In this document: piece by piece, positions 37,381-45,900 of the stretch
Position numbering within the stretch: the stretch's first letter is position 1
Layout of the letters: every line of letters starts with the position of its first letter
NCBI GenBank assembly: GCA_017991595.1
Contig: JAGOQJ010000003.1
Location: 1 to 64,000, forward strand
Origin: Candidatus Didemnitutus sp.
GTDB taxonomy: Bacteria; Verrucomicrobiota; Verrucomicrobiia; Opitutales; Opitutaceae
Reading direction: 5' to 3'
Length of the DNA stretch: 64,000 bases
Program-made: the position numbers and the translations under genes
Notes under the pieces: generated by a model
The model's input: only the letters and a program-made list of their open reading frames with translations
Database searches by the model: none
Told to the model about the DNA's origin: nothing

Positions 37381-37962
37381 ATGCTCGCCGAACCGATCAT
37401 CTATCGCATCGATGCGCAGGACCGGATCTGCGGGTGCAACGATGCCTGGATCAGTTTTGCCCGAGACAATGAGGGCGAGGAATCCTTGCCCGCGCAGGTC
37501 GTGGGGCAGCCGCTGTGGGATGTCGTGACCGATCCGACCCTCCGCGAGCTGTATCAGCGCATGGTTGCCAAGGCGCGCGCCGGCCAGTTGGTGCAATTCC
37601 GCTACCGGTGCGACGCGCCGGCCGAGCGCCGGACCTTCCACATGACCTTGCGCGGGGAGCCGGACGGCGTGGTCGAGTTTCATTCCGAGCTGAAGAGCTA
37701 CGAAGAGCGCCCGAGCGTGGAATGGCTCAAACCTCACGTGACCACGAACAAGGAACTGGTGCGCCTGTGCAGCTGGTGTGCGCGGGTCTTTGTCGAGGGG
37801 CTGGGCTGGGTGTCGATCGAGCGTGCGATCGAACGGCATGGCTCGTTGCAGGGGCAGGGCAGCCCCAAGCTCACGCATGGCATGTGCGAAGACTGCCGGG
37901 ATGAGATGTTGCAACTGCTTGAGAATCCGGCGGCGAAGGACTTGAACCGCTTGCCGGCGTGA
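37381..37962 (+). CDS. PAS-like domain protein with C-terminal zinc-ribbon motif
   Basis: A 193-residue soluble protein. Residues about 1-110 look like a PAS sensor (IDAQDRICGCNDAW, then GQPLWDVV). The C-terminal part has CSWC, WVSIERAIERHG and LTHGMCEDC. This Cys-pair layout is usually found after PAS domains in sensor kinases. No kinase, cyclase or DNA-binding output domain follows, so it may act through a partner protein. ATG 37381; no operon neighbour on this strand. Confidence 0.65.
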   Translation: MLAEPIIYRIDAQDRICGCNDAWISFARDNEGEESLPAQVVGQPLWDVVTDPTLRELYQRMVAKARAGQLVQFRYRCDAPAERRTFHMTLRGEPDGVVEFHSELKSYEERPSVEWLKPHVTTNKELVRLCSWCARVFVEGLGWVSIERAIERHGSLQGQGSPKLTHGMCEDCRDEMLQLLENPAAKDLNRLPA

Positions 37963-38054
37963 CGTGCCGCGGCAGCGGCGCTTTTCTCGAGCGCCATAGT
38001 TGAGGACGCTGAAACTACCCATCGGGGCGAGGCCCGCGCACGGCGCGTGGCGGC

Positions 38055-38085
38055 AATAAAAAACCCGCAGAGCTGGGCTGCGGGT
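38055..38085 (-). terminator. Intrinsic terminator of rpmB
   Basis: Read on the minus strand, an 8-bp stem ACCCGCAG/CTGCGGGT with a 7-nt loop is followed by TTTTTTATT. It is 30 nt after the rpmB stop and lies between rpmB and the convergent PAS gene. Confidence 0.88.
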
Positions 38086-38114
38086 CGGAAACAGGAATGG
38101 GAACCGGATCGGCT

Positions 38115-38345
38115 TCAGGCCTTGGTGACGAGGCCGGCCTTGAGGGCCTTGACCGCGACCCAGACGCGCTTGGTGCCGCCATTGGGCATCTTGACGCGGA
38201 TCTTTTGCAGGTTCGGGCGGAACTTGCGCGGGGTCTTGGAGGTGGTGTGCGTGCCGATACCACCGCTCTTCTTGGACTGACCCTTACGGTTGATGATGCT
38301 GCCCTTGACGGGGCGCTTACCAGTGATTGCGCAAATTCGTGCCAT
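38115..38345 (-). CDS. rpmB: 50S ribosomal protein L28
   Basis: A 76-residue basic protein beginning MARICAITGKRPVKGS, typical of L28. RKFRPNLQKIRV matches the family core. No CxxC pair is present, so it is the zinc-free form. The start at 38345 gives the standard N-terminus. It ends at a strong terminator and appears monocistronic. Confidence 0.95.
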   Translation of the reverse strand: MARICAITGKRPVKGSIINRKGQSKKSGGIGTHTTSKTPRKFRPNLQKIRVKMPNGGTKRVWVAVKALKAGLVTKA

Positions 38346-38430
38346 GATGTTTGTCGAGTTAAAGGGTCGTGAGTAAAGGTTCGCCGGAGCGCTACGCAAG
38401 GGAAAACTCCCACGAGCGCAAAATGGCCGT

Positions 38431-39423
38431 TCAGGTGCGTAAAGCGTGCAGGGCCTGAAACTTCTGTCCCATGTGGGCCGGGTGCATGAGTTGCATCAAG
38501 GCCTGTTTGCGCGGGCTGAACGTGCGCGCTTCCGTCGCCACCAGCTGGGCGAGGGCCGGGCCGGCACGCTTGGCGAAAAAGGCCTCTTGGGACTCGACCA
38601 ACGCCTCGCCGAAGCCGTGGGACTGCAGGGCATCGACGAGCCAATCCCAGCAAATGTGGCAGGTGAGATCGATCTCGCCGGGACGTTTGAGCAGGTCTCC
38701 ACCCATGCGTTGGTGCGAGTAGGTGCGGGCAGTGCCTTGCGGGTGCTCGGTCGCGAGCGCTTCCCACGTTTTGCCGTAATCGAAGGCGAGGAACAGCCCG
38801 CGCCACGGCTGCGTCACCAACCGCTCGATCATCGGCACGGTGCGCAGCGGCAGATCGATGTGGTAGTTTTCGGCCGCATCGCGCGGCAGGCGGTCGAGCA
38901 CGGCGGCGACCTCGGGGCTGAAGTCCGGCAAGTCGACCTGCTCCAGCTGGCCGTCGCGCAGCGCGACACCGAGTTCGCGCCAGCCATCGCGCCGGCGCGC
39001 GACGCAATGGAACGGCTGGGCGTCGAACAGCTCGTTGGAAAACAGCACGCAGTCGCCCTCGACCGTCAGCGGTTGGCCGAGCGAGATCGTGCGGTATTCG
39101 CGGAACGGGTGGGCGACCTCCCGCAAGGCGCCGCCCTGCGGCTCGGCTCCGACTTCCACGAAGGCGTGCGCCGCGGGGTCCTTGCCTGCCTCGCGCAACA
39201 GGCCGGCGGCCGCGGCCACGACCAGTTCGCCGAACACGGGGCTGAACGTCGTTGCGGTGAAGAAATCCGCCTTCCGGTCGCGTCCGACGCGCCGCCGGGG
39301 CGCGGTGTAGTAGCCGACTTCCGGGTGATAGAGCGCGAGTTCCACGAAGCGGGCGAACGAGACGCCGGCCGCTGCGGCCGGCTCAAGGGCGAACACGTCG
39401 AGGAAGGACAAGGAGGAACCCAT
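38431..39423 (-). CDS. SAM-dependent methyltransferase, MidA/NDUFAF7 family
   Basis: A 330-residue protein similar to the MidA-like class I methyltransferases. The N-terminus has FARFVELALYHPEVGYYTAP and DFFTATTFSPVFGELV. FVEVGAEPQG occupies the SAM-binding position, LFSNELFDAQPFH follows, and FAFDYGKTWEAL-type sequence lies in the second half. Mitochondrial homologues methylate a complex I subunit; the bacterial substrate is unknown. It is divergent from the protease gene. Confidence 0.8.
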   Translation of the reverse strand: MGSSLSFLDVFALEPAAAAGVSFARFVELALYHPEVGYYTAPRRRVGRDRKADFFTATTFSPVFGELVVAAAAGLLREAGKDPAAHAFVEVGAEPQGGALREVAHPFREYRTISLGQPLTVEGDCVLFSNELFDAQPFHCVARRRDGWRELGVALRDGQLEQVDLPDFSPEVAAVLDRLPRDAAENYHIDLPLRTVPMIERLVTQPWRGLFLAFDYGKTWEALATEHPQGTARTYSHQRMGGDLLKRPGEIDLTCHICWDWLVDALQSHGFGEALVESQEAFFAKRAGPALAQLVATEARTFSPRKQALMQLMHPAHMGQKFQALHALRT

Positions 39424-39457
39424 TTACAAAGGAAGGCATTTCCCCACAGTCTTGGCC

Positions 39458-40726
39458 ATGCTCAAACGTTCGCTCATCGTGCTCGCGGCCGCGTTGGCGG
39501 GTTACCTGCTCGCGCAGGTCGCCGCGCGCCAGCTCGGTGCGCCCAGCTGGTGGCCGAACCGCGAGCGCGACCGGCAGGTGCGGTATTTCCGCGACGTGCT
39601 CGACACCGTCGAGCGCTACTACGTCGAACCCGACGGTGCTTCCTACGAAAAACTCACACGCGCGGCACTGCGCGGCATGTTGAGCGAACTCGATCCGCAC
39701 TCCGAGTTCCTCGACGCCGAGGGCTTCGCCGCGACGGAGGAGGAGTTGAACAACGAATTCAGCGGCGTGGGCATCCAGGTCGAGGAGCGCGACGGCAAGA
39801 TCGTCGTGATCTCGCCCATCGCCGACACGCCGGCCGAGCGCGCCGGGCTGCGGCGGGGCGACCAGTTGCTCAGCGTCGACGGCAAAGCCATCGAGGAGGC
39901 CCGGCTGGACAAGGTGGTGCGCCTCATCCGCGGCGAGGCCGGCACGTCGATCCAGCTCACCGTCTTCCGCCCGGCGCAGAACCGCGAGCTCACCTTCACG
40001 CTCAAGCGCGAGCGCATCCGCATGCGCAGCGTGCGCAACGCCGCGCTGCAGCCCGACGGTATCGGCTACCTGCAGATCACGCAGTTCAGCGAGCGCACCG
40101 CGGAGGAGTTCACCGCCGCGTTGGAGGACTTGGAGAAACGCGGGATGAAGGCCTTCGTGCTCGACCTGCGCAACAATCCCGGCGGCCTGCTCGATGCGGC
40201 GGTCGATGTCGGCGGCGCGTTCTTCGCCAGGGGCGAGTTGATCGCCTACACGCAGGGCCGCACGCCGGATTCGCGGGAGGAATTTCTCGCGCGCGGCCGC
40301 GGACCGGCTCGTGCCTATCCGGTCGCGATCCTCGTGAACGGTGGCTCCGCCAGTGCGGCCGAGATCGTCGCCGGGGCGATGCGCGACACGGGCCGCGCGG
40401 TGATCGTGGGCGAGAAGACCTTCGGCAAGGGCTCCGTGCAAAGCATCATCGACCTCGGCAACGGCGAGGGCATCCGCCTGACGACCGCGCGCTACTACAC
40501 GCCCAGCGGCGTCACGATCCACGAGCGCGGCATCACACCGCAGGTGGAGATCGAGATCAGCGCGGACGACGAGGCGCGGCTGCGCATCCAGCAGTCGCGC
40601 GAGGATCTCGCCGCCCCGGCGGAATTCGAGGACCGCTTCGGCTTCGCGCCGGTGGAGGATGTGCAACGGGCCGCGGCGGAGGAAATCCTGCGCGGCGTGC
40701 TGCTCTCCCGCGGAGGGAAGAAATGA
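39458..40726 (+). CDS. ctpA: C-terminal processing protease (S41, CtpA/Prc type)
   Basis: A 422-residue periplasmic serine protease. A signal anchor (about 4-22) precedes the PDZ domain (GVGIQVEERDGKIVVISP and RGDQLLSVDG). The S41 core shows LDLRNNPGGLLD, the nucleophile Ser297 in NGGSASAAEI and the catalytic Lys324 in TFGKGSVQ. It starts at ATG 39458, since a TTG two codons earlier is less likely. The stop overlaps the tsaD start (ATGA). Confidence 0.92.
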   Translation: MLKRSLIVLAAALAGYLLAQVAARQLGAPSWWPNRERDRQVRYFRDVLDTVERYYVEPDGASYEKLTRAALRGMLSELDPHSEFLDAEGFAATEEELNNEFSGVGIQVEERDGKIVVISPIADTPAERAGLRRGDQLLSVDGKAIEEARLDKVVRLIRGEAGTSIQLTVFRPAQNRELTFTLKRERIRMRSVRNAALQPDGIGYLQITQFSERTAEEFTAALEDLEKRGMKAFVLDLRNNPGGLLDAAVDVGGAFFARGELIAYTQGRTPDSREEFLARGRGPARAYPVAILVNGGSASAAEIVAGAMRDTGRAVIVGEKTFGKGSVQSIIDLGNGEGIRLTTARYYTPSGVTIHERGITPQVEIEISADDEARLRIQQSREDLAAPAEFEDRFGFAPVEDVQRAAAEEILRGVLLSRGGKK

Positions 40727-41766
40727 TCCTCGCGCTCGAAAGTTCCTGCGACGAGACCGCGGTCGCGCTGTTCGATCCCGCGCACGGCTTGGCCGGCGAG
40801 TGGGTGCACAGCCAGATCGCGTTGCACGAGGTCTATGGCGGCGTCGTGCCCGATCTCGCCAGCCGCGAGCACCTGCAGCATTTCGCGCCGTTGCTGGCGC
40901 GCGCGTTCGCCGTGGCGCCCGCGGCGAGCGTGACCCGCATCGCCGTGACGCAAGGTCCGGGGCTGGCGGCCTGCCTGGCCATGGGACTGGCCGCCGCGAA
41001 GAGTTTGGCGCTGGCTTGGGGCGTGCCGGTGGCGGGTGTGAATCACCTGCGCGCGCACGCGTTTTCGCCGTTCATCGGTTTGCACGCCCACGCTCCGGCG
41101 GATTTCGAGCGGGCGCTGTCGGCTTTGCTGCCGCACCTCGGGTTGCTCGTGTCGGGCGGCAACACGGCGCTGTTCTCCATCGACCGGGAGCGGCGCATCC
41201 GGCTGCTCTCCTCGACGATGGACGACGCCGCGGGCGAGGCGCTGGACAAGGGCGCGAAGCTGCTCGGGCTGGGCTATCCCGGCGGACCGCAGGTGGAGCG
41301 ACTCGCGCGCGCGGGGGATGCGAAGGCGTTTCAGTTCCCTAAGGCCGTCGCGCAGAAGTCGACTTTGGATTTCAGTTTCTCCGGCCTGAAGACGAGCCTG
41401 CGCTACACGCTCGAAAAGATGCAGCCCGAGGAGATCGAGCGGCGGAAGGCGGACCTGTGCGCTAGCTACCAACACGCGGTGATGGACGCGCTCGCGCGCA
41501 AGACGAAGCTCGTGTTGGCGGCGGGCGATTACCGCAGCGTCGGTCTTTCCGGCGGCGTGGCGAACAATCAGGTGCTGCAGGCGGAAGTGGAGAAGCTCGC
41601 GCAGTCGCGGCGCGTGCCGTTCCTGCGCGCGCAGCCGCGGCACACGGGCGACAACGCGGGCATGATCGCTTTTGCAGCGTGGGCCGAGCGCGAAGCCGGC
41701 GGCGTCGACGAGCGTGGCTATGATCTCGAGATCGCGCCCAGCCTGCCTTTGGCGGCAGGCGCATGA
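40723..41766 (+). CDS. tsaD: tRNA threonylcarbamoyladenosine (t6A) synthase TsaD
   Basis: A 347-residue ASKHA-fold protein that transfers threonylcarbamoyl to A37 of ANN-decoding tRNAs. The start LALESSCDETAVAL, then SREHLQHFAPLL, TQGPGLAACLAMG, the metal-binding His motif NHLRAHAF, VSGGNTALF and SGGVANNQVLQ are diagnostic. Translational coupling to ctpA by a 4-nt overlap. Confidence 0.96.
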   Translation: MILALESSCDETAVALFDPAHGLAGEWVHSQIALHEVYGGVVPDLASREHLQHFAPLLARAFAVAPAASVTRIAVTQGPGLAACLAMGLAAAKSLALAWGVPVAGVNHLRAHAFSPFIGLHAHAPADFERALSALLPHLGLLVSGGNTALFSIDRERRIRLLSSTMDDAAGEALDKGAKLLGLGYPGGPQVERLARAGDAKAFQFPKAVAQKSTLDFSFSGLKTSLRYTLEKMQPEEIERRKADLCASYQHAVMDALARKTKLVLAAGDYRSVGLSGGVANNQVLQAEVEKLAQSRRVPFLRAQPRHTGDNAGMIAFAAWAEREAGGVDERGYDLEIAPSLPLAAGA

Positions 41767-41784
41767 TGCGGCCCCGTTCCGGCT

Positions 41785-42900
41785 TCAGCCGGCGAGCGGC
41801 AGGGTCACGGCGACGCGGATGAGACCGGGCGGCGTGGTGACTTCGAGTTGGGCGGAGGAGTCGTAGAGCAGCTCGAGCCGGCGCCGCAGGTTGGCGAGGC
41901 CGATGCCGGTGGAGTCGCGGGACTCTTCGCCGGGGGCGCGTTCGATCCACTTGCCGGTGTTCTCCACCACGACGCGGAGCCGGCCGTCGTGCACGGAGGC
42001 CGTCACCTTGAGCTGCAAGGGCACGGGCGAGGTGCGGATGCCGTATTTGATGGCGTTCTCGATCAGCGGTTGGACGAGGGCGGTCGGCGCGATGGCCTGC
42101 CGGGCTTCCTCGGTGGTTTCGATCTGCCAGAGCAGGCGGCTCGAGCCGTGCAGCGAACGCTCCACCTGAAGGTAGTTGCGCATGGCGTCGATCTCCGCGC
42201 CGAGCGGGGCGTGGTGCCGGCTGTGCTGGAGCGAGTAGCGCAGGTAGTCGGAGACGGCGTGCGTGGTCTCGATGACGGCGGCGGGATCGCGCTCGGCCTG
42301 ACCGACGATGTTGCTCAGCGCGTTGAAAAGGAAGTGCGGGTTCATCTGCGCACGCAGCTGCAACAGCTCGGCCTCGCGGCTGGCGGTCTCCGCACGGACG
42401 AGCCGGAGCTCCGTGCCGCGCGATTCGATCTCGTGCCGGATGAGGAAATACAACGCGGTCCACGCGACGTAGATGGTGCCGCGCAGGATCAGCACGCCGT
42501 AAATCAATTGCTCGGGGACCGCCGGCATGCCGAGCACGTGGCGCATGCCCTCGATGGCGAGGAGGTCGAGCATCGTCGCGGCCACGCAGGCCGCGGCGAT
42601 GGGACCGGCGCGCCGCAGGATCTTGAAATCGTGCGCCGGCCAGCGCCGGTAGAGGCGCCACAGGCCGAGCGTGATGGTGAAACCGACCGCTTGCCGGATG
42701 AGCGTGACCGGCACGATCGCCGCCCAATCGCTGAGCACCGTCATGGTCAGCAGCATGAAAAACGGGGTCAGCAGCAGCCACCCGCCGATTTGCAGCGGCC
42801 AGAAAAGTCTCTTGGTGGTGAGAAGGGAGTTGACCAAGTTGCCGGCAAATTGGTCACGCGGCCCGGCATGGCGAACCAATAACCGGCTTTTGTCCGTCAC
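41785..42900 (-). CDS. LytS/YehU-type membrane histidine kinase
   Basis: A sensor kinase of the HisKA_6 (His_kinase) class with several N-terminal helices. LRAQMNPHFLFNALSNI contains the phosphorylated His, ENAIKYGI is the N box and GIGLANLRRRLELL the G box. The usual LytTR response regulator partner is not adjacent. The frame is open back to a TTG at 42963 just after uvrA. GTG 42900 is preferred because the TTG lies within an AGGAGG and has no site of its own, but the start is uncertain. Probably co-transcribed with uvrA. Confidence 0.82.
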   Translation of the reverse strand: MTDKSRLLVRHAGPRDQFAGNLVNSLLTTKRLFWPLQIGGWLLLTPFFMLLTMTVLSDWAAIVPVTLIRQAVGFTITLGLWRLYRRWPAHDFKILRRAGPIAAACVAATMLDLLAIEGMRHVLGMPAVPEQLIYGVLILRGTIYVAWTALYFLIRHEIESRGTELRLVRAETASREAELLQLRAQMNPHFLFNALSNIVGQAERDPAAVIETTHAVSDYLRYSLQHSRHHAPLGAEIDAMRNYLQVERSLHGSSRLLWQIETTEEARQAIAPTALVQPLIENAIKYGIRTSPVPLQLKVTASVHDGRLRVVVENTGKWIERAPGEESRDSTGIGLANLRRRLELLYDSSAQLEVTTPPGLIRVAVTLPLAG

Positions 42901-42967
42901 CTGGGGAGGTTTTCCTTCGGCGACCGGTGAATGTCGCCGGACAACGGCAGGCTTCCTCCTCAAGGAC

Positions 42968-45900
42968 TCATACGGCCAATTTGTCCTTGAGGTAAGGTGC
43001 GGTGGGGCTGCGCTTGACGCGGGTGATGCCGTGCAACGGGCCTTGGTAGAGGATCTCGCCGCCGGCGGGGCCGCCGCCGGGACCGAGCTCGATCAGCCAG
43101 TCGGCCTCCGCGAGCAGGTCGAGGTGGTGCTCAATGACGACGACGCTGTGACCTTGGTCGACAAGGTTATGCAGCACGCGGATGAGTTTCTCGCAGTCGC
43201 TGAGGTGCAGGCCGATCGTCGGTTCCTCGAGGAGGTAGAGGTTGCGCACGGCGAGGCCGCGCGAGCGTTCCTGGTAGGTCTTGAGACCGGTGGTGAGCTC
43301 GGTGACGAGCTTGAGGCGCTGGGCCTCGCCGCCGGACAGCGTGGGGCTGCTCTGGCCGAGCGTGAGGTAGCCGAGGCCGCAGGCGACCATCAGTTCGCAG
43401 ACTTCCTTGAGCTGCGAATGGAAGTCGAAGAACGCCGCCGCCTCCTCGAACGAGAGCTGCAGCACCTGGCCGATGGATTTGCCCTTCCAAGTGATGTCGT
43501 TCAGCTCCGCGCTGTAGCGGGAGCCGCGGCAGCCATCGCAGGGCTGATAGGAGTCGGGCATGAACGCCATCTCGAGCTTGATGCGGCCGGCGCCGGAGCA
43601 GGCTTCGCAGCGTCCGCCGGCGGTGTTGAACGAGAAGCGGCTGGCGCTGTAGCCATGCACCTTGGCCTCGGGCAGCGAGGCGAAGAACTGCCGGATGAGG
43701 TCGAAGATGCCGAGGTAGGTGGCCGGCGTGGAGCGCGGCGTTTTGCCGATGGGGGATTGGTCGACCTCAATCACGCTCTTGAAGCCGTGCGCGCCGCGCA
43801 ATTCGGCGAACGGCAGGGCGGGCTTGGCGGTGGAAGGAGCGGCGGACTCGGGGGCGAAGCCGGTGAACTTGACGAAATCGCGGCCGGTGAGGCGCGCCTG
43901 CTTATGTTTGATCGCGCAGGTGACGGCGGGATGCAGCACGTCGCGGAAGAGCGTGGATTTGCCCGCGCCGCTGGGGCCGCAAACCATGATGAGGCGGCCG
44001 AGCGGAAACTGCAGCGACTGATCGGTGAGGTTGCGGTAGCGGATGCCGTCGAGCGCGAGAAAATCGGGCGAGGCACTTTGGGCTAGGGGCGCAGTTTTGC
44101 GGCGTCCTTTCGCACGATCCTGGGTGCTGCGAGACTGGGCCGCGACAGTTGGAACTTCCCGATAAGCACCGCGCAGCGGGTGCGGGATGCCTTGCTCGAG
44201 GTAGCGGCCGGTCAGCGAGGCGGTGCTGCGCTTGATGCCGGCGGGCGTGTCGTTGGCGAGGACTTCGCCGCCGTGCAGGCCGGCGCCGGGGCCGAGGTCG
44301 ATGATGCGGTCGGCGCGCTCCATGAGCACGTCGTCGTGTTCGACGACGAGGAGCGTGTTGCCCTTGGCGCGGAGGGCTTGGAGCGTGTCGATCAGGCGGT
44401 CGTTGTCGCGGGCGTGCAGGCCGATCGAAGGCTCGTCGAGCACGTAGAGGACGCCGGAAAGATTGGAGCCGAGCTGCGCGGCGAGGCGGATGCGCTGGGC
44501 TTCGCCGCCGGAGAGCGTCTCGGTGGGACGATCAAGCGAGAGATAGTCGAGGCCGACGTGCGCGAGGAAGCGGAGGCGCTCCTCGATCTGCGGCACGATG
44601 TCCTGGGTGATGAGCTTGCCGCGGGCGTCGAGTTGGAGGTGGCGCAGCGTGGCGAGCAGCGGACCGGGCGTGAGGCGGAGCAGATCGGGCAGGGAGATGG
44701 AGTCCGTCTGCGCGTCCTTGGCGCCCCGGCGGGATAAGGGCAATTTCACGGCCCGCGCGATGCGGTGGAGACGGTCGCCGGCGCAGGTCGGGCAGAGCTT
44801 GCCGTGGGAGGAAGGATCGTCGGGGTCGAAATGGCGGAGCGCATCGGCGACCTCGGCGGACATTTCCTCGTCCTCGTTGGGCTTGAGCATCCATTCGTAG
44901 ATACGACCGTGGCCGCGGCAGGTCGGGCACCAGCCCTTGGGCGAGTTGAAGGAAAATTGCTTCGGGTCGAGCTCGGGAAAGGATTCGCCGGTGACGATGT
45001 CGGTGCGCGTGGTGGAGAACCACGAGAGCACGTCGCCGGCAGGCGTGAGGAGGAAGCAGGCGCCTTTGCCGAGACGGAGCGCGGTCGCGAGGGCCTGTGC
45101 CGGAGAGTCGAGGGTCGCGGAACGAGGCTCGGGAGACGGCGGAGATTTTTTGCGGCTTTGGGCCTTGGGCTTGGGTGTGCCGCCGAGCGCCTTCAGGTCG
45201 GCGATGACCACTTCGATGTCGTGCTCCTTGTAGCGGTCGAGCTTGGTGAAAGTGTCGACGCGCAGCAGGCGGCCGTCGGCGCGCATGAGCTCGTAGCCTT
45301 GCCGCTCGATCCACTTGGCGATCGGCTCGTGGTGGCCTTTGCGGCTGCGGATGAGCGGAGCGCAGAGGTAAAGGTGCTTGGCCTTGCGCGCGGCGGGCGT
45401 CGCGAGGGTCTTTTCGAGGAGAGCGCGGAGTTGGGCGGGGGAGAGCGGCGTGACGGGCCGGTCGGTTTCCGGGTGATGTTGCACGCCGAGCCGGGCGTAG
45501 AGGAGGCGGAGGTATTGCGCGACCTCGGTGATGGTGGCGACGGTGGACTTGCGTGAACCGCGGGTGACGCGCTGCTCGATGGCGACGGTCGGAGGAATGC
45601 CGGTGAGACGGTCGATGTCGGGACGCGGAAGCTGCTCCACGAACTGGCGCGCGTAGGGCGACATCGACTCCATGAAACGGCGCTGGCCCTCGGCGAAGAT
45701 GATGTCGAAGGCGAGGGTCGACTTGCCCGAGCCGGAAACGCCCGTGACCACGGTGAGCTCGTGGTGCGGGATCGAGAGCGAGATGTTCTTCAGGTTGTTC
45801 TCACGGGCGCCGAGGAGGTGCAGAGCAGAGCGCTGAGTGCTGAGCGCGGAGCGCTCGGTTGCATAATTTGCGGCGGACTCAGCGGCGAGGAGTTCGCCTT

